64,000 bases of DNA from positions 1-64,000 of the forward strand of contig NZ_BMMK01000017.1 of assembly GCF_014645795.1 (NCBI RefSeq). The letters run 5' to 3'. The DNA is from Longimycelium tulufanense (lineage in GTDB: Bacteria; Actinomycetota; Actinomycetes; Mycobacteriales; Pseudonocardiaceae). Shown piece after piece: positions 48,636 to 57,211 of the stretch. A program made the position numbers and the translations under genes. Positions within the stretch are counted from its first letter, which is position 1, and every line of letters begins with the position of its first letter. The notes under the pieces are model-generated. The model worked only from the letters and a program-made list of their open reading frames with translations, had not been told where the DNA came from and searched no databases.

Positions 48636-50204
48636 TCACAACACGAACGCGTCCGTCCACAGTCGACCGGAGCGACCGGTCAGCGCGTCCATCATCGCCC
48701 CGGCCTGGTTGTCGGTCAGCGAGGCGACGAAGTCCACCACGGCCCGCCCCCTGGCCAGCGCACGCACGCCGTCGCGTCCGCGCGGCGGCTCGCCGGTCGC
48801 GTCGACCAGGACCTCCGGGGCCAGCCCGAACAACGTCGTGTACTCGGCGTCGGCGAGTTCGACCAGGTCGTGCAACCGGCGCGGCAGGCGGGCGGCCTCC
48901 TGGCGGTCGGTGAGCCACTGGTCGAGCGCCTCGACCAGCGCGGTCAGCAACCGCGCCTGGCCGCGCTGGTGCAGGGCCAGGTCCGGGCGGGCCAGCACGA
49001 ACCGGTGGTGCACGAACTTGAGGACCTGCACCTCGTGCCAGTGCTGCACGGACAGCACCGCGTGGGCGGCCCGTGGGTGTGGCTCGGCCAGTACCGCCAC
49101 CCCGTCGACCAGCCGGGCCGTCCAGCGCGCCGAGAAGTCCGCCACGGCCTGCTCGGCCTCCACCGACCCGTCGAACGGTGCGGCGAGCAGTCCTTCCACC
49201 AGTTCCCGGCGGACGTTGCCGACGGCTGCGGCGAACGCCTCGTCGTCGACCACCCACGAGTCCTTGGCGTGCAGCCGGCGACGGAGCTGCTCCAGCGAGC
49301 AGCCCGGGCGACGTGCCTGTTTGTCCAGCTCGGTGGTTTCCATGCCGGCCAGCTCCAGCGCACCGGACTGCCAGGCATTCAGTTCGGCCGACACGGTCGC
49401 GTGCTGCAGCACGCCCACCCGGTGGAAGTCCTCCAGGTCGTGGATGGCGTAGGCGATGTCGTCGGCGATGTCCATCACCGCCGCCTCCACGGTCTGCTGC
49501 CACGGGTCGATCCGGCCGGCGAAGGGTGCCCGCGCCTGGGTGAAGTCGTCCAGTTCGGTGACATAGGCGGAGAACTTGGCCGAGCCGGTGCCCGGCATGT
49601 CCGGCGGCTCGCCCGCGCCGCGCGGCAGGATCGCCATGGTTCGCGGGTGTGGCTGCGGGTGGGAGAGCCGGGTCCACGGGTACTTGAGCACGGCGGCCCG
49701 GGTGGCGGTGGTGAGATCCAGCCCGGACACCGTGGGCCCGCGTACGTCGGTCGTGGTGATGATGCGGAAGGTCTGGGCGTTGCCCTCGAAGCCGTCCGGC
49801 AACCCGAACCGGTGCCGGGCGAGCCGGTCGAGCACCTGCTCGCCGATGTGGCCGAACGGGGGATGCCCCAGGTCGTGCGCGAGGGCGGCGGCCTCGACCA
49901 CGTCCGGGTCGCAGCCGCCGAGCCGGCGCAGTAGCACGGCGACGTCCGCCTGGGCGGTGAGCCGCTCGGCGATCGCCCGCGCCACCTGCGCCACCTTGAG
50001 GCTGTGCGTGAGCCGGTTGTGCACCAGCAGGCCGGACCCGGTCGGGCTGACGACCTGGGTCACCCCGCCCAGTCGGGCGAAGAACGGGGAGGCGGCCACC
50101 CGGTCGCGGTCCACCCGGAACGGGCTGGCCGCCAGGTCCGCCGGGGCCGGGCCACGGCGCTGGCCGGCGGAGCGGCGTACGTGTCGCGGGTCGACCTCAC
50201 GCAT
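48636..50204 (-). CDS. dgt: Deoxyguanosinetriphosphate triphosphohydrolase-like protein
   Basis: 522 aa, ATG at 50204. HD-domain dNTPase: first His H67 in VHNRLTHSLKVAQ, HD pair H110-D111 in ALAHDLGHPPFGH, and final Asp in MDIADDIAYAIHDLEDF. Hydrolyses dNTP to nucleoside plus triphosphate, controlling dNTP pools. Length fits the type 2 family. Its 3-prime neighbours acVLRF1 and methyltransferase-like genes lie on the same strand after a 190-bp gap. Divergent from the lycopene cyclase gene. Confidence 0.93.
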   Translation of the reverse strand: MREVDPRHVRRSAGQRRGPAPADLAASPFRVDRDRVAASPFFARLGGVTQVVSPTGSGLLVHNRLTHSLKVAQVARAIAERLTAQADVAVLLRRLGGCDPDVVEAAALAHDLGHPPFGHIGEQVLDRLARHRFGLPDGFEGNAQTFRIITTTDVRGPTVSGLDLTTATRAAVLKYPWTRLSHPQPHPRTMAILPRGAGEPPDMPGTGSAKFSAYVTELDDFTQARAPFAGRIDPWQQTVEAAVMDIADDIAYAIHDLEDFHRVGVLQHATVSAELNAWQSGALELAGMETTELDKQARRPGCSLEQLRRRLHAKDSWVVDDEAFAAAVGNVRRELVEGLLAAPFDGSVEAEQAVADFSARWTARLVDGVAVLAEPHPRAAHAVLSVQHWHEVQVLKFVHHRFVLARPDLALHQRGQARLLTALVEALDQWLTDRQEAARLPRRLHDLVELADAEYTTLFGLAPEVLVDATGEPPRGRDGVRALARGRAVVDFVASLTDNQAGAMMDALTGRSGRLWTDAFVL

Positions 50205-50432
50205 GCCGCGACGTTAGTCCGCGGATCGTGCCGGGCGCATGGGGGCCACCCCCTGCCACCCGTGGGTCGGTGCTGCCTCGCGGTGCCTCATCGGGCCGAA
50301 CGGCGACCCGGGGTACGGCCGGGACACCCTGGAGCTGCCGGCATCGTCGCCCCGGTGGGCATGTCGGGCGCTGCCGGGACTCTCCGACGCCGTTTCCCGG
50401 CGCGGCCGCCCGGCTCGTGGTGTCATGCGGGC

Positions 50433-51608
50433 GTGGACGTGCTCGTCGTCGGGGCCGGACCGGCCGGGACCGCACTCGCCGGGGCGTGTGCCCGGCGCGG
50501 GCTGCGCACGGCACTACTCGCCCCGGCGCCGGACCGGCCGTGGCGGGCCACGTATGCGGCCTGGCGTCACGAGCTCCCGCCGCTGCCCGCCGAGGCCATC
50601 GCGGCCCGGGCCAGCCGCGCCTACGCCATCGCCGCCGGGCCGCACCTGCTGCCGGAGTACGTCGTGTTCGACAACGACGCGTTGCGGGTCCACCTGGCAC
50701 GGTCCGAGGTGGCCGTCCACCGGGGCCGGGCGGTCGCGGTCACCCACTCCCCCACCGACAGCACCGTGCACCTGGCCGACGGCCGGCATCTGGTGGCCGC
50801 GGTCGTCGTCGACGCCACCGGCCGGTCGAGGGTGCTCACCGGCGGCCCGCCGCGGTTCACCGTGGCCGAGCAGACGGCGGTGGGCGTGAAGGTCCCGCAC
50901 GACGTCGCCGCTCCCTTGTTGGGAAGCGCGGACGCGTTGTTCATGGACTGGCGCCCAGCGCCGGACCAGACCGGCGGCTGGCCCACCTTCCTGTACGCCT
51001 TGCCGCTGTCGGGTGGCCGCGTGCTGCTGGAGGAGACGTCGCTCGCGCGCCGTCCCGGTTTGCCGCTGGTGGTGTTGCGGCGCCGGCTGCTGTCGCGGTT
51101 GGACGCGATCGGGGTACCCGTGGCGGAACTCCCCGAGGACGAGGAGCGCGTGCGGTTCCCGCTCGACCTGCCGTTGCCCGGTGCCGGGCGGGTGGTCCCG
51201 TTCGGTGTTGCGGCCGGACTGGTGCACCCGGCGACCGGTTACAGCGTCGCCACCTCGCTGGCGCTGGCCCCGGCGGTGGCTCGTGCGATCGCCGAGGCGC
51301 TGCTGTCGGGACCGGTCGACGCGGCCACGGCGGCGCGCCGGACACTGTGGTCGCCGGCGGCCCTGGGCGTCCATCTGTTGCGCCGCAGGGGGCTCGCGGC
51401 GGTGCTGTCACTGCCGCGTGACGGGGTCCGTGAGTTCTTCGAGCTGTTCTTCAGCCTGCCGGCGCGGCACCGGGACGCGTTCCTGACCGGGCGGGAGGAC
51501 CTGACGGGGACGGCGGCCGCCATGACCGCGTTGTTCAGCGCCGCGTCGTGGCCGCTGCGGCTCCATCTGGGCCTGACGACGCTCGGGCTCCGGCGCGCCG
51601 GAGCCTGA
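50433..51608 (+). CDS. Lycopene cyclase family flavoprotein
   Basis: 391 aa from GTG 50433 (VDVLVVGAGPAGTALAGACARRGL). Rossmann FAD/NAD motif GAGPAG, GRSRVLTGGPPRFTVAEQTAVGV, then the family core FMDWRP, TFLYALPLSGGRVLLEETSLARRPG, and AAGLVHPATGYSVATSLALAP. These FLYAMP-like and HPATGYS motifs define CrtL-type lycopene beta-cyclases. No phytoene synthase, desaturase or GGPP synthase gene lies nearby, so either the pathway is encoded elsewhere or the enzyme acts on something else. Confidence 0.87.
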   Translation: MDVLVVGAGPAGTALAGACARRGLRTALLAPAPDRPWRATYAAWRHELPPLPAEAIAARASRAYAIAAGPHLLPEYVVFDNDALRVHLARSEVAVHRGRAVAVTHSPTDSTVHLADGRHLVAAVVVDATGRSRVLTGGPPRFTVAEQTAVGVKVPHDVAAPLLGSADALFMDWRPAPDQTGGWPTFLYALPLSGGRVLLEETSLARRPGLPLVVLRRRLLSRLDAIGVPVAELPEDEERVRFPLDLPLPGAGRVVPFGVAAGLVHPATGYSVATSLALAPAVARAIAEALLSGPVDAATAARRTLWSPAALGVHLLRRRGLAAVLSLPRDGVREFFELFFSLPARHRDAFLTGREDLTGTAAAMTALFSAASWPLRLHLGLTTLGLRRAGA

Positions 51609-51722
51609 CCCGGTCGCGGCGTGCCGCGGGTGCGGCGGGGGCCCGGACATCCCGATGAACAAAAAGTGAAACCCCGGGGCGAAATGTCGCACTCGCGCTG
51701 AGCCACTAGGCAGCATGGAGCG

Positions 51723-53459
51723 GTGCCCGCGGTGCTGGACCAAGTCCGCTTCGCCTTTCAACCGCTGGTCAACCTCAACACCGGCGGTGTTGTCGCCATG
51801 GAGGCCCTCGCCCGCCTCCCGGGGCACCACGTGTTCGAACTGCTGGACGCCGCGGTCCAGGAGAACCGTCTCGTCGAAGTGGACGTGGGACTCGCGGTGC
51901 GCGCCGTCTCCTCGGCCACCGAGCACGAGACGTTGCTGCCACTGCACCTGAACCTGCAGGCGGAGACCGTGAGCCACGGGGCCGCGGTGCTGGACCCGGT
52001 ACGCGAGATCCTGGCCGCGGCCGGCCGGCGGACCCGCGAGGTCACCCTGGAACTGGGCGGGCAGCTGTGCCACCTGGCGGCGGACACGGTGCTGCGGGCG
52101 GTGGACGAGCTGCGGGCGGCCGGCTTTCGGGTGGCCCTCGACCAGTTGGGCGCCACCGATGTGCCGCTGGGGCTCCTCGCCGACACCCGGGCGGACCTGC
52201 TCAAGCTGGACCGGAGGCTGATCGGCGGGCTGCCCCGGGACCGCGACCGGGTGGCGTTGCTGGAGGCGCTGGTGCATCTGGCCACCCGCTCCCGCGCCGG
52301 TCTGGTCGCGGTGGGCGTGGAGGCCACGCACCAGCTCAACGCGTTGCGCCGGCTCGGCGTGCACCTGGTGCAGGGCAACCTGTTGGCCCCGGCCGCCAGG
52401 CGCCCGGTCGACCGGGTCTCGATCGCCACCCCGGTCAGCGAGGCGACCGACCCCGGCACCCGGCTGGCCACCCCGGTCACCGCCGGACCCCGGGTCACCG
52501 AGTTCCTGCACCCCGCGGTGACGTTGCCCGCCACCGCCACCGCCGAGGAGGTGCGCCGGGTCCTGGCCGACCGGCCGACGTTGAGCGGCGTGGTGCTGGT
52601 CGACGAGCAGGACCGTCCGCTGTGGACGGTCGACCGGAACCGGTTCCTGCTCGCGGTCACCGGACCGTACGGGCACGCGTTGCACGCCAAGCGGTCGGCC
52701 GACCGACTGGCCGACGAGCCGCGCACCGTGGGCACCGCGACCACCGCGCTCGAAGTGCTCGATGTCGTGGCGGCCACCGACCCGCAGCGCCGCTACGACG
52801 ACGTGGTGGTGGTCGACGACGCCGGCGGCTGCCTCGGTGTCGTGCGGATCAGCGACATCGTGCGCGGGATGGCCGAGATGAAGGTGGAGGAGGCGGCGGC
52901 GCTCAACCCGCTGACCCGGCTGCCCGGCAGCGACGCCGTCGCCCACGACGTGCACCGCCGGATCGCCGAGGGCCAGGTCTTCGCGGTGGGCTGGCTGGAC
53001 GTGGACGGGTTCAAGGGTGTCAACGACACCGCGGGGTTCTCCGCCGGTGACGACCTGATCCGGGCGGTGGGCCGCAGCCTCACCGACGCGGCCGCCGCGT
53101 TGTCGTCGGTGTTCGTCGGCCACGTGGGCGGCGACGACTTCCTGGTGGTGGCCGAGCTGGACGACGTGGTGCCGCTGGTGTCGGCGGTGCTCGACCCGCC
53201 CCGGGTCGTCGACGGCAGGGCCGTGACGTTGTCGCTGGCCACGCTGGTGTGCGCGCCGGGCAGCGTGACCGACCACGGCGAGGTCTCCCGGCTGCTCGCG
53301 CCGCTGAAGCAGCACGCGAAGGCATTGCGCGGCTCGAGCTGGGTGATGGGTCGGCCGGGGTCGTCGCGGATCGACGTGTTGCGGGGTACCACTGCCCCCT
53401 CGCAACGCCAGCCGGACGGCTCCCCCACCCATCCGCAATGGGCGGGCGGGGTGGGCTGA
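51723..53459 (+). CDS. EAL-CBS-GGDEF protein, catalytically degenerate
   Basis: 578 aa, GTG start. N-terminal EAL-type domain (about 1-240) with EAL at 27-29 and LNLQ, but the second-Glu motif reads ELGG, the DDFG-type metal motif reads ALDQLGATD and the last one GVEA. A CBS pair spans about 260-400 (VTLPATATAEEVRRVL; VGTATTALEVLDVV). The C-terminal GGDEF domain has GHVGGDDF near 468-472. Loss of one Asp and one Glu in EAL suggests no phosphodiesterase activity; the cyclase signature is non-canonical. This domain order is that of mycobacterial-type sensor proteins. Probably a signalling scaffold or receptor. Confidence 0.82.
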   Translation: MPAVLDQVRFAFQPLVNLNTGGVVAMEALARLPGHHVFELLDAAVQENRLVEVDVGLAVRAVSSATEHETLLPLHLNLQAETVSHGAAVLDPVREILAAAGRRTREVTLELGGQLCHLAADTVLRAVDELRAAGFRVALDQLGATDVPLGLLADTRADLLKLDRRLIGGLPRDRDRVALLEALVHLATRSRAGLVAVGVEATHQLNALRRLGVHLVQGNLLAPAARRPVDRVSIATPVSEATDPGTRLATPVTAGPRVTEFLHPAVTLPATATAEEVRRVLADRPTLSGVVLVDEQDRPLWTVDRNRFLLAVTGPYGHALHAKRSADRLADEPRTVGTATTALEVLDVVAATDPQRRYDDVVVVDDAGGCLGVVRISDIVRGMAEMKVEEAAALNPLTRLPGSDAVAHDVHRRIAEGQVFAVGWLDVDGFKGVNDTAGFSAGDDLIRAVGRSLTDAAAALSSVFVGHVGGDDFLVVAELDDVVPLVSAVLDPPRVVDGRAVTLSLATLVCAPGSVTDHGEVSRLLAPLKQHAKALRGSSWVMGRPGSSRIDVLRGTTAPSQRQPDGSPTHPQWAGGVG

Positions 53460-53478
53460 GGCCCCCGCCCGCAGCCGG

Positions 53479-54027
53479 TCAGTGCGCGTCGAGCAGTGAC
53501 TCGCGGAGCGCCCGGAACTCCGCGGCGAGGTCGGCGAGCTGGTAGTTGGCGTTGAGGCCGCTGGGATTCGGGAGCACCCACAACCCGGAGTCCGCCAGGC
53601 GCTCGGGTTGCGGTCCCACCCTGGCAGCGCGCCGGTCGAACGCCGTCCGGTAGGCGGTGACCCCGACGACGGCGACCACGCGCGGCCGGTACCGCCGCGC
53701 CATGCCGGCGAGACGGTCGCGCCCCGCCCGGAGCTCGGCCGTGGAGAGTTCGTCGGCGCGGGCGGTCGCGCGGTTGACCAGGTTCGTGATGCCGAGCCCG
53801 TAGGCGAGCAACAGGTGTTGCTCGTCGGGCCGGAGTTGCCGCGAGGTGAAACCGGCACGATGCAGCGCCGGCCAGAACCGGTTGCCCGGGCGTGCGAAGT
53901 GGTGCCCGGTCGCACCGGAGTACAGGCTCGGGTTGATCCCGCAGAAGAGCACGTCGAGGCCGGGCGCGACGACCTCGGGGATGGCTTGGTCGCGGGCGGC
54001 CAGCAGCTGGTCACGGGTGGGACGCAT
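53479..54027 (-). CDS. mug: G/U mismatch-specific uracil-DNA glycosylase (MUG family)
   Basis: 182 aa from ATG 54027; the longer frame is rejected. Motif A LDVLFCGINPSLYSG (GINPS active site), LGITNLVNRATARADEL, and the C-terminal WVLPNPSGLNANYQL motif B place it in uracil-DNA glycosylase family 2. Removes U or ethenocytosine opposite G. GGGGGAG lies directly before the ATG, closer than ideal, so the start could differ slightly. Divergent from the MerR-controlled HMA gene, sharing 90 bp. Confidence 0.9.
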   Translation of the reverse strand: MRPTRDQLLAARDQAIPEVVAPGLDVLFCGINPSLYSGATGHHFARPGNRFWPALHRAGFTSRQLRPDEQHLLLAYGLGITNLVNRATARADELSTAELRAGRDRLAGMARRYRPRVVAVVGVTAYRTAFDRRAARVGPQPERLADSGLWVLPNPSGLNANYQLADLAAEFRALRESLLDAH

Positions 54028-54060
54028 CTCCCCCAGTCTCGCAGGGCCGCGTCGGAGGAC

Positions 54061-54092
54061 TTGAACTTCCAGCCAAGGGGAAGTCATACCGT
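54061..54092 (+). promoter_or_regulatory. MerR-type promoter/operator of the CopZ-like gene
   Basis: TTGAAC (-35, 54061-54066) overlaps the dyad ACTTCC-N8-GGAAGT (54065-54070 and 54079-54084), followed by CATACCGT as -10 region. The spacer is 18-20 bp, longer than the sigma70 optimum, with the dyad inside it. This is the layout MerR-family activators use to twist DNA upon metal binding. The HMA gene starts 27 bp beyond. Confidence 0.65.
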
Positions 54093-54118
54093 CGGGGCCG
54101 GATGGGCGAGGGAAGCTG

Positions 54119-54349
54119 GTGACGATGGCCGACGAGCGAGTGTTCACCGTCCACGGGATGAGCTGCACGGGCTGCGCGGACCGCATCGAGGGCGTACTCC
54201 AGCGCCTCGAGGGCGTGACTCGGGTGAACGCCGACCACCGGTCGGGTGTGGTCCGGGTGCGCTTCAACGAACAACAGGTCTCCGAGAATGATCTCGTGGA
54301 GCGGATCGAATCAGCGGGATACCAGGTGACTCGACCGACACCGCGTTGA
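54119..54349 (+). CDS. CopZ-like heavy-metal-associated (HMA) protein
   Basis: 76 aa from GTG 54119; ATG 54125 is also possible. Single HMA fold with metal-binding Cys in GMSCTGCADRI (C16 and C19 from GTG), followed by EGVTRVNADHRSGVVRVRF and a C-terminal ESAGYQV strand. Such proteins carry Cu(I) or Zn(II) to ATPases or regulators. A MerR-type promoter precedes it and a MerR sensor gene lies 1.2 kb away. No P-type ATPase is in the window. Confidence 0.88.
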   Translation: MTMADERVFTVHGMSCTGCADRIEGVLQRLEGVTRVNADHRSGVVRVRFNEQQVSENDLVERIESAGYQVTRPTPR

Positions 54350-54529
54350 TCATTCTCGGCTCGTTTTCCGGCAGCCATCGGTTACCCGGAGGGGTGAACG
54401 AAGCTTCTCGGACCGACATCACCGCGGATCCGCCGAATCCGGGCGACATCCCAACAATAGCTGTGCGTTTCGATCGTCTTCCCGTAACGAGGGCAGGAAA
54501 CAGCGAACGGTGGAGAGGGGCCGCGACGA

Positions 54530-55097
54530 ATGAGCGACACCACCCGAAATTCGAAGTGGGCCGGAAACGATCAACCGGGCGCGCACCAGCTGGCAGCGTT
54601 GCGAATGAAGATCGGCGGCATGTCGTGTTCCTTCTGCACGAACACGATTCGTCGTGCCTACGAGCGGATCGAGGGCGTGCACGAGGTCGGGGTCTCGCTG
54701 GCCCACGAGGAGGGCCTGGTCAGGTACGACCCGGAGAAGGTCGACGCGGACCGGCTCAGGCGGGTCCTGGTCCCCGTACCGCACGTGGCCAGCCTCGGCC
54801 AGGTGCCCGACGTCGCCCTCGGTGAGGTCTACGTCTTCACCAACGGGGTTCAGCCCGACGGCCCGCGCGGCCCGTTCGGCTTCCAACCGGACGTCTTCCC
54901 CACCGCCCCGGGCGATCCCGGCTACACCCCACTGCGCCGAATCGTCCTGCTCACCTGGAACGACGGGAGCGAACCGCGTCTGCTGCGCTCCGTTCGAGGA
55001 AGTCCAGGACGCGATGGCCGCGGATCGGCTGCGACGAGAGCCTGCTTTCGCCGTGGTCAACATGCCACTGCTGACCTGGCCTGGCGGACAGCGCTGA
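54530..55097 (+). pseudogene. Frameshifted fusion of an HMA domain and a secreted-type domain
   Basis: From ATG 54530 the frame encodes an HMA domain (IGGMSCSFCTNTIRRAYER, EGLVRYDPEKVDADRLRRVL). It then runs without its usual membrane part into VPHVASLGQVPDVALGEVYV, NGVQPDGPRGPFGFQPDVF and YTPLRRIVLLTWNDGSEPRL. At about 54992 the frame shifts: the continuation EEVQDAMAADRLRREPAFAV and VVNMPLLTWPGGQR-stop is in another frame, ending at 55097. The second half resembles a conserved actinobacterial domain I associate with DUF7482. Two events are inferred: a deletion that fused two genes, and a frameshift of -2 or +1. Confidence 0.65.
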
Positions 55098-55293
55098 CCG
55101 ACGGCCAGCCATCACGCGTTGTCTGGGGTGGCAACGGAAAGGGCGAGCTGGAACCTGTCGAACGGCTCACCCACCACCCGCTTTTCTTGCAGGATCAGCG
55201 ACACTCCACCCACGACGGTGGGGTCGTCGTTGCTCGATTGTCGTCAGGGCGGCAGTTCTCGCGAGGCGCTGGTACCGGCAACAGCGGGCGGCG

Positions 55294-55740
55294 TCAGCCG
55301 GACGTGCCGGTCTGTCCACTTTCCGACGACCGACGGGAGCGGACGTGGTCGATGATCCGGCAGGTGCAGCCTTCCGGCTCCGGCAGGGTGTCGGCGAGCC
55401 GGTCGATGTCGATGAGCTGGTCGCGGAGCCGAGCCAGCTCCGCGATGCGCAGGCCGATCTGCTCGACCTCGCGCCGCAGCACCTGGCGGACGTACTGGCA
55501 GGGCTGCTGGCCACGGTCCCGCAGGGCGAGGATCTCCCGGATCTCGTCGAGGGTGAGCCCCAACCGCTGCGCGGCCTTGATGAAGGTGATGCGCTCGACG
55601 TCGGGCTCGGAGTAGCGGCGGTGCCCGGAGGACGTGCGTTGCGGGGCGGGGAGGAGGTCGATCTCCTCGTAGTACCGGATCGTCTTGCTGTTGACGCCCG
55701 CCCGGCTCGCCAACGCGCCGATCGGCATGTCAGGGGTCAT
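55294..55740 (-). CDS. MerR-family heavy-metal-responsive regulator
   Basis: 148 aa from ATG 55740, after GGAGGTGGGTGCCG. HTH at residues 5-25 (MPIGALASRAGVNSKTIRYYEE), wing to about 70 (PAPQRTSSGHRRYSEPDVERI), dimer helix with C81 in QQPCQYV, and a C-terminal metal loop EGCTCRIIDH (C125, C127, H132). Three Cys in these places fit the Zn/Cd/Pb/Hg branch rather than CueR, which has two C-terminal Cys only. It likely activates the CopZ-like gene at 54119 and represses itself. Confidence 0.9.
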   Translation of the reverse strand: MTPDMPIGALASRAGVNSKTIRYYEEIDLLPAPQRTSSGHRRYSEPDVERITFIKAAQRLGLTLDEIREILALRDRGQQPCQYVRQVLRREVEQIGLRIAELARLRDQLIDIDRLADTLPEPEGCTCRIIDHVRSRRSSESGQTGTSG

Positions 55741-55786
55741 CGGCACCCACCTCCAGCACACCAGTATGCCAGCCAAACCTCCATCC

Positions 55787-55806
55787 GGCTGGAACTCCAC
55801 TGCGAA
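55787..55806 (-). promoter_or_regulatory. Imperfect MerR-type dyad ahead of the merR gene
   Basis: Read on the minus strand it contains TTCCAGCC, identical to the left part of the operator at 54067-54074, followed by GGATGGAGG. The dyad is weaker than the one at 54065-54084. It lies 47-66 bp upstream of the MerR start, fitting autoregulation. Confidence 0.4.
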
Positions 55807-55827
55807 CATGAGCCACCCGCCCGGTCG

Positions 55828-56700
55828 TCACCGGGTCACGAGGCCCGCCACGTGCTCGGCAATGGGCTCGGGGCTGTCCTCCATCAGGAAGTGCCGCCCC
55901 GGCAGGAGCGTGGGACCGGGGATTCCGGCCGCGTGGGCGGCGATCTTGCCGTGGTGGTCCGCCCGCAGCGCCGGGTCGTCGCGGCCCCAGAGCACCTGGA
56001 CCGGGCGCCCTTCCGCGGCGAGGACGCCGCTGTAGAGCCGGGTCTTGTCCGCCGTGGTCTCGAACGAGCGCATGATCTTCAGGAACGCTTTGCCGCCGTC
56101 TGTCTGGCGCAGCAGCCGATGATGCACGTCGATCTCGGCATTGCTGACGATACTGCCCGGGACCAGGCCGATTGTCCGGATCAGCGTACGGAGGACGAGG
56201 CGCGAGGTTCCGCGCAGCCAAAGCCCGCCCAGTACGGGAACGGCGAACGGCGCCATCGGCCACGGCTTGCGGAAGGTGTGCGCGGTAACGATGGTGTCGA
56301 GCACCGTGACCGAGCGGATGCGTTCCGGGACGGCCGCGGCGAACTCGAAACCGACCGGACCACCGATGTCGTGCACCACGAGGTGCACCGCGTCCAGGCC
56401 GAGCGCCTCCACGGTCGCGGTCAGGTGCCGGCCCAGGCCCGTCCACGAGTAGTCGAAGTGCTCCGGACGCCCGGACAGGCCGGTGCCGGGCAGATCCGGT
56501 GCCACGGCCCGTAGGCCCCGCGCGGCGAGAGCCGGCAGCAGGCGCCGCCACACCCACGACGAGACCGGGACGCCGTGCACCAGCAACACGGTCTGCGCGT
56601 CCGGCCCACCACCCTCGTCGCGCACGAACGTGCTCACGCCACCGACGTCGACGGCCCGGCCGGCCGCCTGATGTTCGGCAAGCAACGCAGCGGCCTCCAT
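55828..56700 (-). CDS. Alpha/beta hydrolase (haloalkane dehalogenase/epoxide hydrolase-like)
   Basis: 290 aa from ATG 56700, with GGGGA ahead. Oxyanion HG in LVHGVPVSSWVWRRLLP, nucleophile Asp in LVVHDIGGPVGFEFA (an HDxGG elbow, as in dehalogenases and epoxide hydrolases rather than Ser esterases), acid Asp in LWGRDDPALR and catalytic His in GRHFLMEDSPE. A cap domain lies between about 130 and 200. Substrate unknown. It follows the MerR gene on the same strand but with its own start region. Confidence 0.88.
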   Translation of the reverse strand: MEAAALLAEHQAAGRAVDVGGVSTFVRDEGGGPDAQTVLLVHGVPVSSWVWRRLLPALAARGLRAVAPDLPGTGLSGRPEHFDYSWTGLGRHLTATVEALGLDAVHLVVHDIGGPVGFEFAAAVPERIRSVTVLDTIVTAHTFRKPWPMAPFAVPVLGGLWLRGTSRLVLRTLIRTIGLVPGSIVSNAEIDVHHRLLRQTDGGKAFLKIMRSFETTADKTRLYSGVLAAEGRPVQVLWGRDDPALRADHHGKIAAHAAGIPGPTLLPGRHFLMEDSPEPIAEHVAGLVTR

Positions 56701-56748
56701 TCCCCGTACCGTAGCGCCGGGAGGGCGAACGCACAGCACACCGGGAAC

Positions 56749-56922
56749 TCACGGGGCCAGCCCCAGTTCGGCCTGCGGAACCCCGACGAGCAGGGTGAGC
56801 ACGTAGTCGACCGGCGACCGGGGCGGCAAGCCGATCTCCCGTGGGTCACGCGGGGCCGGATCCGGACGCAGGCAGATCGCCGCGACCCCGACACCGTGAA
56901 CCTGGTACTCGAACACGTCCAC
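56749..56922 (-). CDS. Short ORF or gene remnant with coding bias
   Basis: From GTG 56922, 57 codons: DVFEYQVHGVGVAAICLRPD, then DPREIGLPPRSPVDYVLTLL and VGVPQAELGLAP-stop. Third-position GC is high and the sequence is not low-complexity, so it is probably coding or recently so. Upstream in-frame sequence is Arg/Ser-rich and lacks a good start. It may be the 3-prime end of a deleted gene. No family recognised. The rest of 56701-57211 holds only the dyad at 57133. Confidence 0.35.
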   Translation of the reverse strand: MDVFEYQVHGVGVAAICLRPDPAPRDPREIGLPPRSPVDYVLTLLVGVPQAELGLAP

Positions 56923-57132
56923 CCTGGATGTTCCGGAAATGCGGTTCGGGCTCCGCAACGTCTGCCGACCCAGTTGCTCCACCTGGCTGCGTAGTGGGGC
57001 CGCCGGATGCGGAGCCTGGCGCCGGATCGGACCGCTGTCGGTAAACCGGGTTACACAAGGCCGGATGGCGCGGGAAAGCTCACCGGATCGTGACCGGATG
57101 TCACTGAGAACGCGGCGATCCAGGCCGAAACC

Positions 57133-57148
57133 TGTCACCGCACTGACA
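57133..57148. promoter_or_regulatory. Crp-like box A
   Basis: TGTCA-CCGCAC-TGACA, a perfect 5-6-5 dyad centred 71 bp ahead of the DUF427 ATG at 57212. Same form as boxes at 57609, 60100 and 63531. Confidence 0.6.
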
Positions 57149-57211
57149 CTCTGCCGTCACTGGCCGGCTCGAGTGGAATGTCATCGAGAGTAGACGATTG
57201 AGGAGGTCGTG

